A stretch of 5,560 nt of DNA from an uncultured Collinsella sp. Its GTDB lineage: Bacteria; Actinomycetota; Coriobacteriia; Coriobacteriales; Coriobacteriaceae. Location: NCBI GenBank assembly GCA_902495945.1, contig CABUZD010000118.1:1-5560 (forward strand). The letters are read 5' to 3'. The first letter of the stretch is position 1, and each line of letters opens with the position of its first letter. This document shows, piece after piece, positions 1 through 5,122 of the stretch. The position numbers and the translations under genes were made by a program. The notes under the pieces were generated by a model. It was not told where the DNA came from, ran no database searches, and was given only the letters and a program-made list of their open reading frames with translations.

Positions 1-1895
1 ATGTCATTGCCGGAATTATGCGCTTTGTTGTAAGCAGGATTAGGATAATTTTCGCCATAATCCTCATAATACTCATTATTGGCAGACGAATTGCCAAAGA
101 TTGCCGTGCCTTCAGTGTTCGTTACCAAGGTCTTACCCGATGGGCAGACCGCAACGCCGCCACCATAGCCGCCAGCGGTATTGCTGCTTATATACGAGTT
201 GTATACAAACAGCCTGCCTGCGTTTTCCGCGTTTATCGAATCACCCTGAACAAAGATGCCGCCACCACCCCAGTCAAAGCGAGACATGCAGTGATTGTTT
301 GTGATGTAGACTATACTTTTTTTAGTGCCGTTAATATCTTTAGGGCCGTTAATAAACGCGTCAACCCTCTGGCCCACTCGGATGCCGGCACCTTCAGATC
401 GGTAGCTCACGTTAGAGGCAATAATTCCTCCCGTGATGTTGAGCCAAGCCTTACCTTGTTGTTTAAGATTGGTAACGTAAACGCCGCCGCCAGCTTCCTC
501 GGAATAGTTGCCAGTAATCTGGCCACCGGAAATGGTGACATGGACGCCGCTATTGGCAGCAAGCCCAGCGCCGCCATGACAACCATTGCCATCAGTACCG
601 CAGAATTTAGCGTATTTGTTGTTAGTGATATAGCCACCAGAAACGGTCACACTACCGCCCGAAACCAAGATGCCGCCACCGAGACCATCCGTCTCGCCGT
701 ACGTAGCGTTGCCAGAGATGATTCCACCCGTAAGCTTCAAGGTGGCTCCGTTGTTAGCAAAGATGCCGCCGCCAGAAGCAGCCTTGTTTCCCGCAATCAC
801 GCCATTAGTCATTACGAGGCTGGCGTTCGCGCCCGTTATGCACAGACCACCGCCCCAGCCACCGCCGTTGCCGTTGGTGACGTAACCGCCAGAAATATTG
901 ACAGCGCCCTGAGAGAGAATAACGTGACCGTCGTTGCCCAGGGTACGAGGCGTTGTGATCATGCCACCCTTAAGGTTGAGCGTGCCCCCTTCCGCAACGG
1001 AAATGACTCGATTTACATAGCCCTCTTTGCATGCAACGATAGCGCCGAAATTGGTAACAGTGTGCTGATAGGTCTTTTCGCTTGTACCAAGACTGTTAGG
1101 CGTGCTTTCAGTTACGTAGTATGTGAGTGATTGTGGGACACTTTCATCATCGAACTGCATCGTTGCTAGCCGACCAGGATTACCACTGGCAGCTTCAGTC
1201 CGCGAGTCATTTGCCTTACCTTCGACAGTTAGCGTAAAGCCCTTTGAAATTGTGATAAATGTACAACCAGCGTCGCCTGTGCCCTTGTTACCGCTGCTGT
1301 AATAAAGCTTGTGATGCGCAAGGTCGATCGTAGTGTCTTTGTTGATCGTAGTTTCTTCGTTGATGGGGATCGGCTCGCTCGAACTAATATCAGCAGCCAG
1401 ACGCAGCTTTGCGGGCTTGTTCGCCGCGGGAAGGGCAAGGTACGCTGCCAGGTCTTCGTCACTCTTCAGCAGCGCGTACCCCTCCGAATCTATTTCAAGT
1501 TTCCGAGCCTCACCTTCATTTGCAACAGTAGCGGCCTTATAGACAGACTGCCCATCATCCGCGGGCTGCGCAGCGCTCTCGGCTCCCGTGTCATCGGCAG
1601 ACGGATCCGCCGCAGCGGCATCTTCTCCTTCGCCACCCTCAGCGTCGTCACTATTCCGGTTTTCGGCGTCTTTGCCCGTGGGATTGTCCGCACGGGCGTC
1701 CTTGCTTAAAGTGCCCTCGTCCGCAGCAACCTCCTCGGCAGCAACCTCCTGAGTGCCATTGGCAATGGCCTGCGAGATCGGAGGCATGACGAGCGACAGT
1801 ACCAGGCTCAACACGGAGGCTCCGCACAAAACGCCTGCCAGTACACGGCGCGTCGCTTTTTTACTCTGCTTAGTTTTTTCTGAATTCGCTTTCAT
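1..1895 (-). CDS. Secreted parallel beta-helix surface protein (adhesin-like), partial, C-terminus beyond window
   Basis: Open without a stop from the ATG at 1895-1893 to the window edge (631 full codons). The start is supported by GGAGGAGA at 1908-1901, five bases upstream. Residues 1-18 are Lys/Arg-rich, residues 19-40 are hydrophobic, and a signal peptidase I-type site (AIA before NG) lies near residue 45. Residues 47-117 form an acidic Ala/Asp/Glu/Ser spacer. From about residue 160 the protein is beta-rich. From about 310 it carries repeats of [ST]GGx[IV]xxN (near 336, 389, 419, 456, 488; variant NGVIAGN at 364) alternating with GG[GA][ILV] (near 348, 375, 406, 442, 469, 502, 544, 578). 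This spacing of roughly 27-35 residues fits right-handed parallel beta-helix coils as in Pmp-like and pectate-lyase-like surface proteins. Cys24 lies in the signal peptide but not in a good lipobox. No catalytic site is recognised; an adhesin or other exposed protein is inferred, and any wall anchor would be in the missing part. Codons end in A/T more often than in the other genes. Confidence 0.88.
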   Translation of the reverse strand, partial: MKANSEKTKQSKKATRRVLAGVLCGASVLSLVLSLVMPPISQAIANGTQEVAAEEVAADEGTLSKDARADNPTGKDAENRNSDDAEGGEGEDAAAADPSADDTGAESAAQPADDGQSVYKAATVANEGEARKLEIDSEGYALLKSDEDLAAYLALPAANKPAKLRLAADISSSEPIPINEETTINKDTTIDLAHHKLYYSSGNKGTGDAGCTFITISKGFTLTVEGKANDSRTEAASGNPGRLATMQFDDESVPQSLTYYVTESTPNSLGTSEKTYQHTVTNFGAIVACKEGYVNRVISVAEGGTLNLKGGMITTPRTLGNDGHVILSQGAVNISGGYVTNGNGGGWGGGLCITGANASLVMTNGVIAGNKAASGGGIFANNGATLKLTGGIISGNATYGETDGLGGGILVSGGSVTVSGGYITNNKYAKFCGTDGNGCHGGAGLAANSGVHVTISGGQITGNYSEEAGGGVYVTNLKQQGKAWLNITGGIIASNVSYRSEGAGIRVGQRVDAFINGPKDINGTKKSIVYITNNHCMSRFDWGGGGIFVQGDSINAENAGRLFVYNSYISSNTAGGYGGGVAVCPSGKTLVTNTEGTAIFGNSSANNEYYEDYGENYPNPAYNKAHNSGND

Positions 1896-1900
1896 CGATG

Positions 1901-1908
1901 TCTCCTCC
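1901..1908 (-). promoter_or_regulatory. Strong Shine-Dalgarno of the surface-protein gene
   Basis: The minus strand reads GGAGGAGA followed by CATCG and then ATG at 1895. It is near-complementary to the anti-Shine-Dalgarno sequence and sits at good spacing. It fixes the start, which is also the start that gives a normal signal peptide. Confidence 0.8.
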
Positions 1909-1949
1909 CCAAGAGACCGCGATCTTGCTCTTTCACTATCAAACGTATC

Positions 1950-1970
1950 TGCGCAATCTGTAATTGCGCA
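1950..1970. promoter_or_regulatory. Inverted repeat TGCGCAAT-N5-ATTGCGCA, possible operator
   Basis: Perfect 8-bp arms (1950-1957 and 1963-1970) are separated by five bases. The repeat lies just downstream of the candidate -10 boxes of the surface gene, about 55 bases before its start codon, so it would overlap the transcription start or open the 5' leader. A dimeric repressor site or a leader hairpin are both possible. No regulator gene is visible in the window. Confidence 0.45.
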
Positions 1971-1972
1971 CG

Positions 1973-2014
1973 CTTATAGTACATATTGTAACGATTGTTT
2001 GAACATCTAAGCAA
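1973..2014 (-). promoter_or_regulatory. Candidate promoter region of the surface-protein gene
   Basis: Two sigma-70-like options overlap on the minus strand. One is TTGCTT (2014-2009), an 18-base spacer and TACAAT (1990-1985). The other is TTCAAA (2003-1998), a 19-base spacer and TATAAG (1978-1973). Both -10 boxes match the consensus at five of six bases, but the -35 boxes are weak. The region is AT-rich and correctly placed upstream of the ribosome binding site. Which option is used cannot be decided from sequence. Confidence 0.35.
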
Positions 2015-2182
2015 AAATACCGATAGTTTTGTAGCGAATTCTCAATTCTCTTGACATTTACTCGGATTTACCTTCGTTTATTCGCTATGAAATATCTATT
2101 TCTACTGGTAATTAAGCTAGTTATCATTTTTTAATAGCATTTTGTTTATTTGCACAACATTTTGCTCAAGAGCATGCGTCCT

Positions 2183-2216
2183 GTGAACGGTCGATAATCG
2201 ACCGTGAACGGTAGAT
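2183..2216. repeat. Direct repeats GTGAACGGTxGAT flanking/overlapping a 19-bp palindrome
   Basis: GTGAACGGTCGAT (2183-2195) and GTGAACGGTAGAT (2204-2216) differ at one base and start 21 bases apart, about two helical turns. Overlapping the first is ACGGTCGAT-A-ATCGACCGT (2187-2205), a perfect palindrome with 9-bp arms around one base. The arrangement resembles a multi-site operator or iteron. It is about 290 bases upstream of the surface-gene start and about 180 bases past the phosphatase stop, so its target is not obvious. It could also be the end of a decayed mobile element. Confidence 0.5.
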
Positions 2217-2353
2217 CATTAACCGGGAGGAATAGACTACCAAATTGATGGGAATATCTTTAACCCATCGGTGGTTAGAAGCATGATGTTCAGACAACGT
2301 TATTTGAATTTTCGCGCAGATTTTAGGCATCAATTCACCCAAATCGCTTGAGG

Positions 2354-2385
2354 CCACCACAAGGTGCCTGCTCCCTTTGTGGTGG
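2354..2385 (+). repeat. Short palindromic repeat, family A copy 1 (left arm one base short)
   Basis: CCACCACAAGG (2354-2364) pairs with CCTTTGTGGTGG (2374-2385). Compared with the two other copies in this window, the left arm has lost one A. It begins 13 bases past the phosphatase stop, so it may act as a 3'-end hairpin, but no U-run follows on the minus strand and a simple intrinsic terminator is unlikely. Confidence 0.8.
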
Positions 2386-2398
2386 TTCTCCCCCTACG

Positions 2399-3220
2399 CT
2401 ACAGCAGATGTTCCTCGACAAAGATCGCAATGCCGTCTTCGTCGTTGCTGGCGGTTACAAAGTCGGCGGCGGCGCGGGTGGCGTCGCTGCCGTTTGCCAT
2501 GGCCACGCCCACGCCGGCGTCAGCCACCATGCAGGTGTCGTTGTCTGCATCGCCAAACACGCAGATGTCCTGGAGCTCCATGTCGTTGAGCTCCGCTACG
2601 CGCACAAGGCCGCGCGTCTTGGACACGCGCGGATCCATGAACTCGTAGAGCCGCTGCGTGGTTTGCAGAGCCGCCGCCTTAACAGTGTTATCGGCAAACG
2701 TCGACGCCCGCTCGATGACCTGCGGCATCACCTCGGGCGCCATGGTAAACATCACCTTGGGCTGCGGCTCGCGCAAAAACTCGGCAAAATCGACCACCTG
2801 GTAGGGCACGCCGTCGACGCGCGACAGGTGCTCGACGCACGCGTTGCTCTCGGGCACGTAGAACACGCCGTCTCGGGGGCAGACGGGCGTTGCCGGAAGG
2901 TCCGCCATGTGCTTGCAGATGCGCGCGATGGTCTCGCCTGGCAGCGGATAGCTCAGCTCGTTGATATCGTGCGCGCGGTCGATGACCTCGGCGCCACCGC
3001 AGCCCACGAGCACGTCCACCAGGCCTTCGATGCCCCAGAGCTCGTACATGGCCTCGGTCGCGTGGGCGTCGCGCCCGGTGCACAGGCCGAAGAGCACGCC
3101 GCGCTCGCGCAGGGCGCGGATCGCCGCCACGGTGCGCGGGGACACCGTGTGCTGGCTCGTGAGCAGCGTGCCGTCGATATCGCAGAACACGGCTTTGATG
3201 TGGCTGAAGGTGATGTCCAT
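2399..3220 (-). CDS. Cof-type HAD-superfamily phosphatase
   Basis: Complete protein of 273 residues, the usual size for Cof/YidA-type (class IIB) HAD hydrolases, which are soluble Mg-dependent phosphatases of sugar phosphates, nucleotides or flavin precursors. Motif I is DIDGT (residues 14-18; Asp14 the nucleophile, Asp16 the general acid/base). Motif II is CTGRD (47-51, Thr48). Motif III is Lys201 in RVSKTRG. Motif IV is GDADND (223-228). The large cap domain between motifs II and III marks the Cof subfamily, but the substrate cannot be read from sequence. The start ATG at 3220 has AGAAAGG five bases upstream and begins just before motif I. An in-frame ATG at 3388 would add 56 residues, but those run through a palindromic repeat and resemble no HAD N-terminus. 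The stop is TAG. All catalytic residues are present, so it should be active. Confidence 0.93.
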   Translation of the reverse strand: MDITFSHIKAVFCDIDGTLLTSQHTVSPRTVAAIRALRERGVLFGLCTGRDAHATEAMYELWGIEGLVDVLVGCGGAEVIDRAHDINELSYPLPGETIARICKHMADLPATPVCPRDGVFYVPESNACVEHLSRVDGVPYQVVDFAEFLREPQPKVMFTMAPEVMPQVIERASTFADNTVKAAALQTTQRLYEFMDPRVSKTRGLVRVAELNDMELQDICVFGDADNDTCMVADAGVGVAMANGSDATRAAADFVTASNDEDGIAIFVEEHLL

Positions 3221-3275
3221 GGGGGCCTTTCTGGGTTGTGCGGCGGTGTGGGTTGTATTCGTGAACGGCGTACAT

Positions 3276-3306
3276 GGTATACCAAGGCACAGGCGCGGCC
3301 CGTCAA
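3276..3306 (-). promoter_or_regulatory. Candidate promoter of the HAD phosphatase gene
   Basis: The minus strand reads TTGACG (3306-3301), a 19-base spacer and TATACC (3281-3276), about 55 bases before the start codon. The -35 matches at five of six bases and the -10 at four of six; the spacer is longer than ideal. The -10 lies inside the small palindrome GGTATACC (3276-3283). Confidence 0.3.
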
Positions 3307-3314
3307 AGCAAAAA

Positions 3315-3347
3315 CCACCACAAAGGAGCCTGGCCCCTTTGTGGTGG
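3315..3347 (+). repeat. Short palindromic repeat, family A copy 2
   Basis: CCACCACAAAGG (3315-3326) and CCTTTGTGGTGG (3336-3347) are perfect 12-bp arms around a nine-base centre. It lies in the 223-base gap between the permease stop and the phosphatase start, just upstream of the phosphatase promoter candidate. Orientation of the asymmetric centre is the same as in copies 1 and 3. Confidence 0.85.
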
Positions 3348-3378
3348 CCGGACTCGCAGGGCGGCCTACCCGGAGCGC

Positions 3379-3443
3379 AAACCATCACAACATTCGACGC
3401 TTTTCGTCAAAATCGCGATTTGCATCGAATGTTGTGATGGTTT
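3379..3443. repeat. Perfect 19-bp-arm inverted repeat with nested palindrome, abutting the permease stop
   Basis: AAACCATCACAACATTCGA (3379-3397) is exactly complementary to 3425-3443, with a 27-base centre that contains the 12-bp palindrome AAATCGCGATTT (3410-3421). The right arm ends at the base next to the permease TAA. Read on the minus strand it would form a strong 3'-end hairpin followed only by TTT. Read on the plus strand it is followed by five T. A 3' stabilising hairpin, a weak terminator or a mobile palindromic unit are all possible. Confidence 0.8.
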
Positions 3444-4730
3444 TTACTGCTTTGCGGCACGATCCAAATGCCGGCGGCCAAACAGCAGCAACGCCGCGGG
3501 AACTGCCGTCACGACCATGCCCGCCCCTACGAGCGTCTGCTGCACGCCAAATGTCGCCGCCAGCCACGGGGCAATCGCCAGCGGCGCCACGCCGGCGAAC
3601 ATATTGCCAAAGCCCATGACCGAGTTCACACGGCCGAGCTGCTCGAGCGGCGCCGTCGTCTGCACGATGGTGTTGTGGAGCGGGTTGACGACACCCCAGG
3701 CCACGCCCAGGGTAATCTGGCCGACAAGGGCTACGCCCACGTACGGCGTCCCCACATAGAGCAGGCTTCCCAGGCCCACGGACATAAGTGCCACGAGCAG
3801 GGTTTTAAGGTTGACCAGGTGCGGCGGCAAACGGAGCGCAATAACGGCACCCAGCACCGCGCCCACACCGCTGGCCGACGAGAGCCAGCCCATCCATTCG
3901 ACACCGACGTGCAGGACATCGCGGCAGAAGAACGACTCCAGCGGATCGAAGGCACCGTAGCCAAAGTTCGAAAGAAAAATAATGCAGAACAGCAGGGCAA
4001 GGACGCTGTTGGTAAAGACTGTCTTGATGCTGGTCGCGAAGGTTGCACGGGTTGATTTACTGGAGTCGGAGCTTTGACTGGCAGTACTTGTCGTTGTGCT
4101 GCTATCCGCGGGAGTACTTTCGCGCGCGGCGACGCGACCTGCTTGCGGCCTAAAGCCCCAACCGGCGACGAGCGCCAGTACGGTAAAGATCATCATGAGC
4201 ACGAACACCGCGCGTGACGATGCAGCCGCCGCGACAAAGCCACCCAACGTGGGTCCGACGATGATACTCACGTTTGAAAACATGGCGATGGCGGAGTTGA
4301 TGTCTTTGAGCTCGACGGGATCATCGGTGAGGTAGGCCGGATAGGATGTGGCAATGGGCTGGGCGAATCCCATCGTAAAGCCCAGAAACACCGCGCCGAG
4401 CAGGACGACGCCGGTCGCGCTACCAAAGGCGATGATTGCCGTGTCAGTTGCGAGAGCGCCGACGATACTCAGCAAGAAATGACGGTGCGGGCCCCAAGCG
4501 TCGAGCGCCGCGCCGCCCGCAAAGGATCCCAAGATCACGAATACGTTCATAAAAAGGACGGCCAGCGATGTCGCCACGACCGAGGCATCGTCTGCATAGG
4601 TGAGCGTTCCGATAACGCCGATAAAGTAGCTGGTCTGAAAACCGGTGTAGATGAGAAAGCGCATCGCCACCAGGCGCCTGGCCTGCACGGGCAGCGATGG
4701 CTGAGGCTTTGAGAAAAGAGAGGCGAGCAT
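3444..4730 (-). CDS. Major facilitator superfamily permease (MFS_3/EntS-like efflux type)
   Basis: Complete membrane protein of 428 residues with about twelve hydrophobic segments, near 24-45, 53-75, 85-103, 107-129, 145-170, 174-192, 241-261, 280-300, 308-326, 330-352, 371-393 and 398-417. After TM2, GGAALDAWGPHR (72-83) is a good match to MFS motif A (GxxxDxxGxR). LGRVNSVMGF (365-374), before TM11, resembles the conserved GRV motif of EntS/Mef-like MFS_3 exporters. The central cytoplasmic loop (about 194-235) is unusually rich in Ser and Thr. Drug, siderophore or metabolite export is the likely role from family resemblance, but the substrate is unknown. The ATG at 4730 is chosen because AAGGAG lies five bases upstream; in-frame ATGs at 4748 and 4769 lack such a site. 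The stop is TAA. It is probably transcribed alone, given the foldback after the stop and the 223-base gap to the phosphatase. Confidence 0.92.
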   Translation of the reverse strand: MLASLFSKPQPSLPVQARRLVAMRFLIYTGFQTSYFIGVIGTLTYADDASVVATSLAVLFMNVFVILGSFAGGAALDAWGPHRHFLLSIVGALATDTAIIAFGSATGVVLLGAVFLGFTMGFAQPIATSYPAYLTDDPVELKDINSAIAMFSNVSIIVGPTLGGFVAAAASSRAVFVLMMIFTVLALVAGWGFRPQAGRVAARESTPADSSTTTSTASQSSDSSKSTRATFATSIKTVFTNSVLALLFCIIFLSNFGYGAFDPLESFFCRDVLHVGVEWMGWLSSASGVGAVLGAVIALRLPPHLVNLKTLLVALMSVGLGSLLYVGTPYVGVALVGQITLGVAWGVVNPLHNTIVQTTAPLEQLGRVNSVMGFGNMFAGVAPLAIAPWLAATFGVQQTLVGAGMVVTAVPAALLLFGRRHLDRAAKQ

Positions 4731-4740
4731 AGAGGCTCCT

Positions 4741-4808
4741 TGTTTCATACGAATGCGGACGGCGGGCATTCGCCACCGTCTGTCAAATCAATCTATCCGC
4801 ATGAAACA
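4741..4808. promoter_or_regulatory. Imperfect foldback in the permease leader
   Basis: TGTTTC (4741-4746) and ATGCGGA (4753-4759) pair with TCCGCATGAAACA (4796-4808), giving 13 pairs interrupted by a six-base bulge. Inside, GACGG (4758-4762) can instead pair with CCGTC (4776-4780). The structure ends directly at the permease ribosome binding site. It may be a leader RNA fold or a protein site; no known riboswitch class is recognised. Confidence 0.3.
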
Positions 4809-4859
4809 TTAAGGACGCATCAAGCCCCTTCTCTCCGTTTTTCGCCCGTCATGAACTAC

Positions 4860-4896
4860 TTGGTAGATTGTAAGGCATGCCCCACACATCTACCAA
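4860..4896. promoter_or_regulatory. Nested palindrome overlapping a candidate permease promoter
   Basis: TTGGTAGAT (4860-4868) and ATCTACCAA (4888-4896) are perfect 9-bp arms. The eight-base palindrome GGCATGCC (4874-4881) sits almost at the centre. The same bases contain a minus-strand sigma-70-like promoter: TTGGTA (4896-4891), an 18-base spacer and TACAAT (4872-4867). That would start transcription near 4860 and give a leader of about 130 bases. Overlap of a symmetric site with both promoter boxes suggests an operator, though a mobile palindromic unit is also possible. Confidence 0.4.
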
Positions 4897-4904
4897 AGCA
4901 AAAT

Positions 4905-4937
4905 CCACCACAAAGGTACCTGGCCCCTTTGTGGTGG
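4905..4937 (+). repeat. Short palindromic repeat, family A copy 3
   Basis: CCACCACAAAGG (4905-4916) and CCTTTGTGGTGG (4926-4937) are perfect 12-bp arms around a nine-base centre that differs from copy 2 only in its first two positions. It lies between the mobB stop and the permease promoter candidate. Confidence 0.85.
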
Positions 4938-4960
4938 AAATGACGTTTGCCCAGATAAAA

Positions 4961-4993
4961 CCTGCCAAAATAAACCTGTCCCTTTTTGGCAGG
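4961..4993 (+). repeat. Short palindromic repeat, family B
   Basis: CCTGCCAAAA (4961-4970) and TTTTGGCAGG (4984-4993) are perfect 10-bp arms around 13 bases. The arms differ from family A, but the centre contains CCTGTCCCTTT (4975-4985), close to the family A centre CCTGGCCCCTTT. It starts 23 bases after family A copy 3. Confidence 0.75.
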
Positions 4994-5017
4994 TCTATGT
5001 TATGGCAGCGCAGCGAG

Positions 5018-5115
5018 CCGGTTCCAAGTGCCCTAGGTCGCCCCGAAAGAGGAGCGACGCGTACTTTGGTACGCGAGCGACGGCTTGAGGGGCGAGATGG
5101 GGTGCTTGGGGCCGG
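5018..5115 (+). repeat. Long foldback with 27-position stem and apical hairpin next to the mobB stop
   Basis: Bases 5018-5044 can pair with 5089-5115 at 25 of 27 positions when read as plus-strand RNA; five of those pairs are G-U and two central positions mismatch (5036/5097 and 5037/5096). The enclosed segment holds a second stem, CGCGTAC (5058-5064) with GTACGCG (5069-5075), and a TTTG loop. GCGCAGCG occurs as a direct repeat on both sides (5008-5015 and 5115-5122). The right arm ends eight bases before the mobB stop codon. It could be a 3' hairpin for mobB, a plus-strand structured RNA or a dispersed genomic repeat. Confidence 0.6.
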
Positions 5116-5122
5116 CGCAGCG

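Larger units (their letters stand above)
1896..2398. other. AT-rich intergenic region, no convincing gene
   Basis: About 500 bases lie between the surface-protein start and the phosphatase stop. The region holds the surface gene's leader and candidate promoter, a tandem AATTCTC pair (2037-2050), a repeat cluster at 2183-2216 and a palindromic element at 2354-2385. Bases 2000-2160 are clearly richer in A/T than the flanking genes. The only open frame of note (minus strand 2360-2166, 64 codons) starts inside the palindromic element, lacks a ribosome binding site and resembles nothing I recognise. I see no tRNA or other structured RNA. Confidence 0.6.
4731..5122. other. Palindrome-rich intergenic region between mobB and the permease gene
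   Basis: About 390 bases with no supported gene. From right to left in the direction of transcription it holds the long foldback after mobB, the family B and family A palindromes, a nested palindrome over a candidate permease promoter, and the permease leader foldback. Open frames here are short, cross the palindromes and look non-coding. Confidence 0.65.

Noticed and set aside
18..1130. Long plus-strand open frame of 370 codons
   Set aside because: It is antisense to the repeat-rich surface gene, has no ribosome binding site, and its composition reflects the Gly/Asn codons of the opposite strand. The minus-strand frame has a signal peptide and family repeats.
1821..1829. Cys24 of the surface protein as a lipoprotein attachment site
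   Set aside because: The preceding residues (GVL) do not fit the lipobox, and a signal peptidase I site follows near residue 45.
2051..2082. Plus-strand TTGACA (2051-2056) as a promoter
   Set aside because: There is no good -10 at 16-18 bases (nearest TTTATT is 20 bases away) and no plus-strand gene follows.
2166..2360. Minus-strand 64-codon open frame in the intergenic region
   Set aside because: It starts inside a palindromic element, has no Shine-Dalgarno, spans the direct-repeat cluster and resembles no known family.
2348..3619. Plus-strand open frame of 423 codons, rich in His, Ala and Arg
   Set aside because: It is a mirror of the high-GC phosphatase gene, crosses two palindromic repeats and overlaps the permease end; no recognisable domain.
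4731..4769. Earlier in-frame permease starts at 4769 and 4748
   Set aside because: Neither has a ribosome binding site, and the extra residues overlap the leader foldback; 4730 has AAGGAG at ideal spacing.
4781..4786. Minus-strand TTGACA upstream of the permease
   Set aside because: The bases 17 downstream read GCCGTC, which is not a -10 box; the only TATGAA-like box is about 31 bases away.
2354..4937. The three palindromes as a CRISPR array
   Set aside because: The copies are 1-1.6 kb apart with genes between them; there are no regular spacers and no cas genes.
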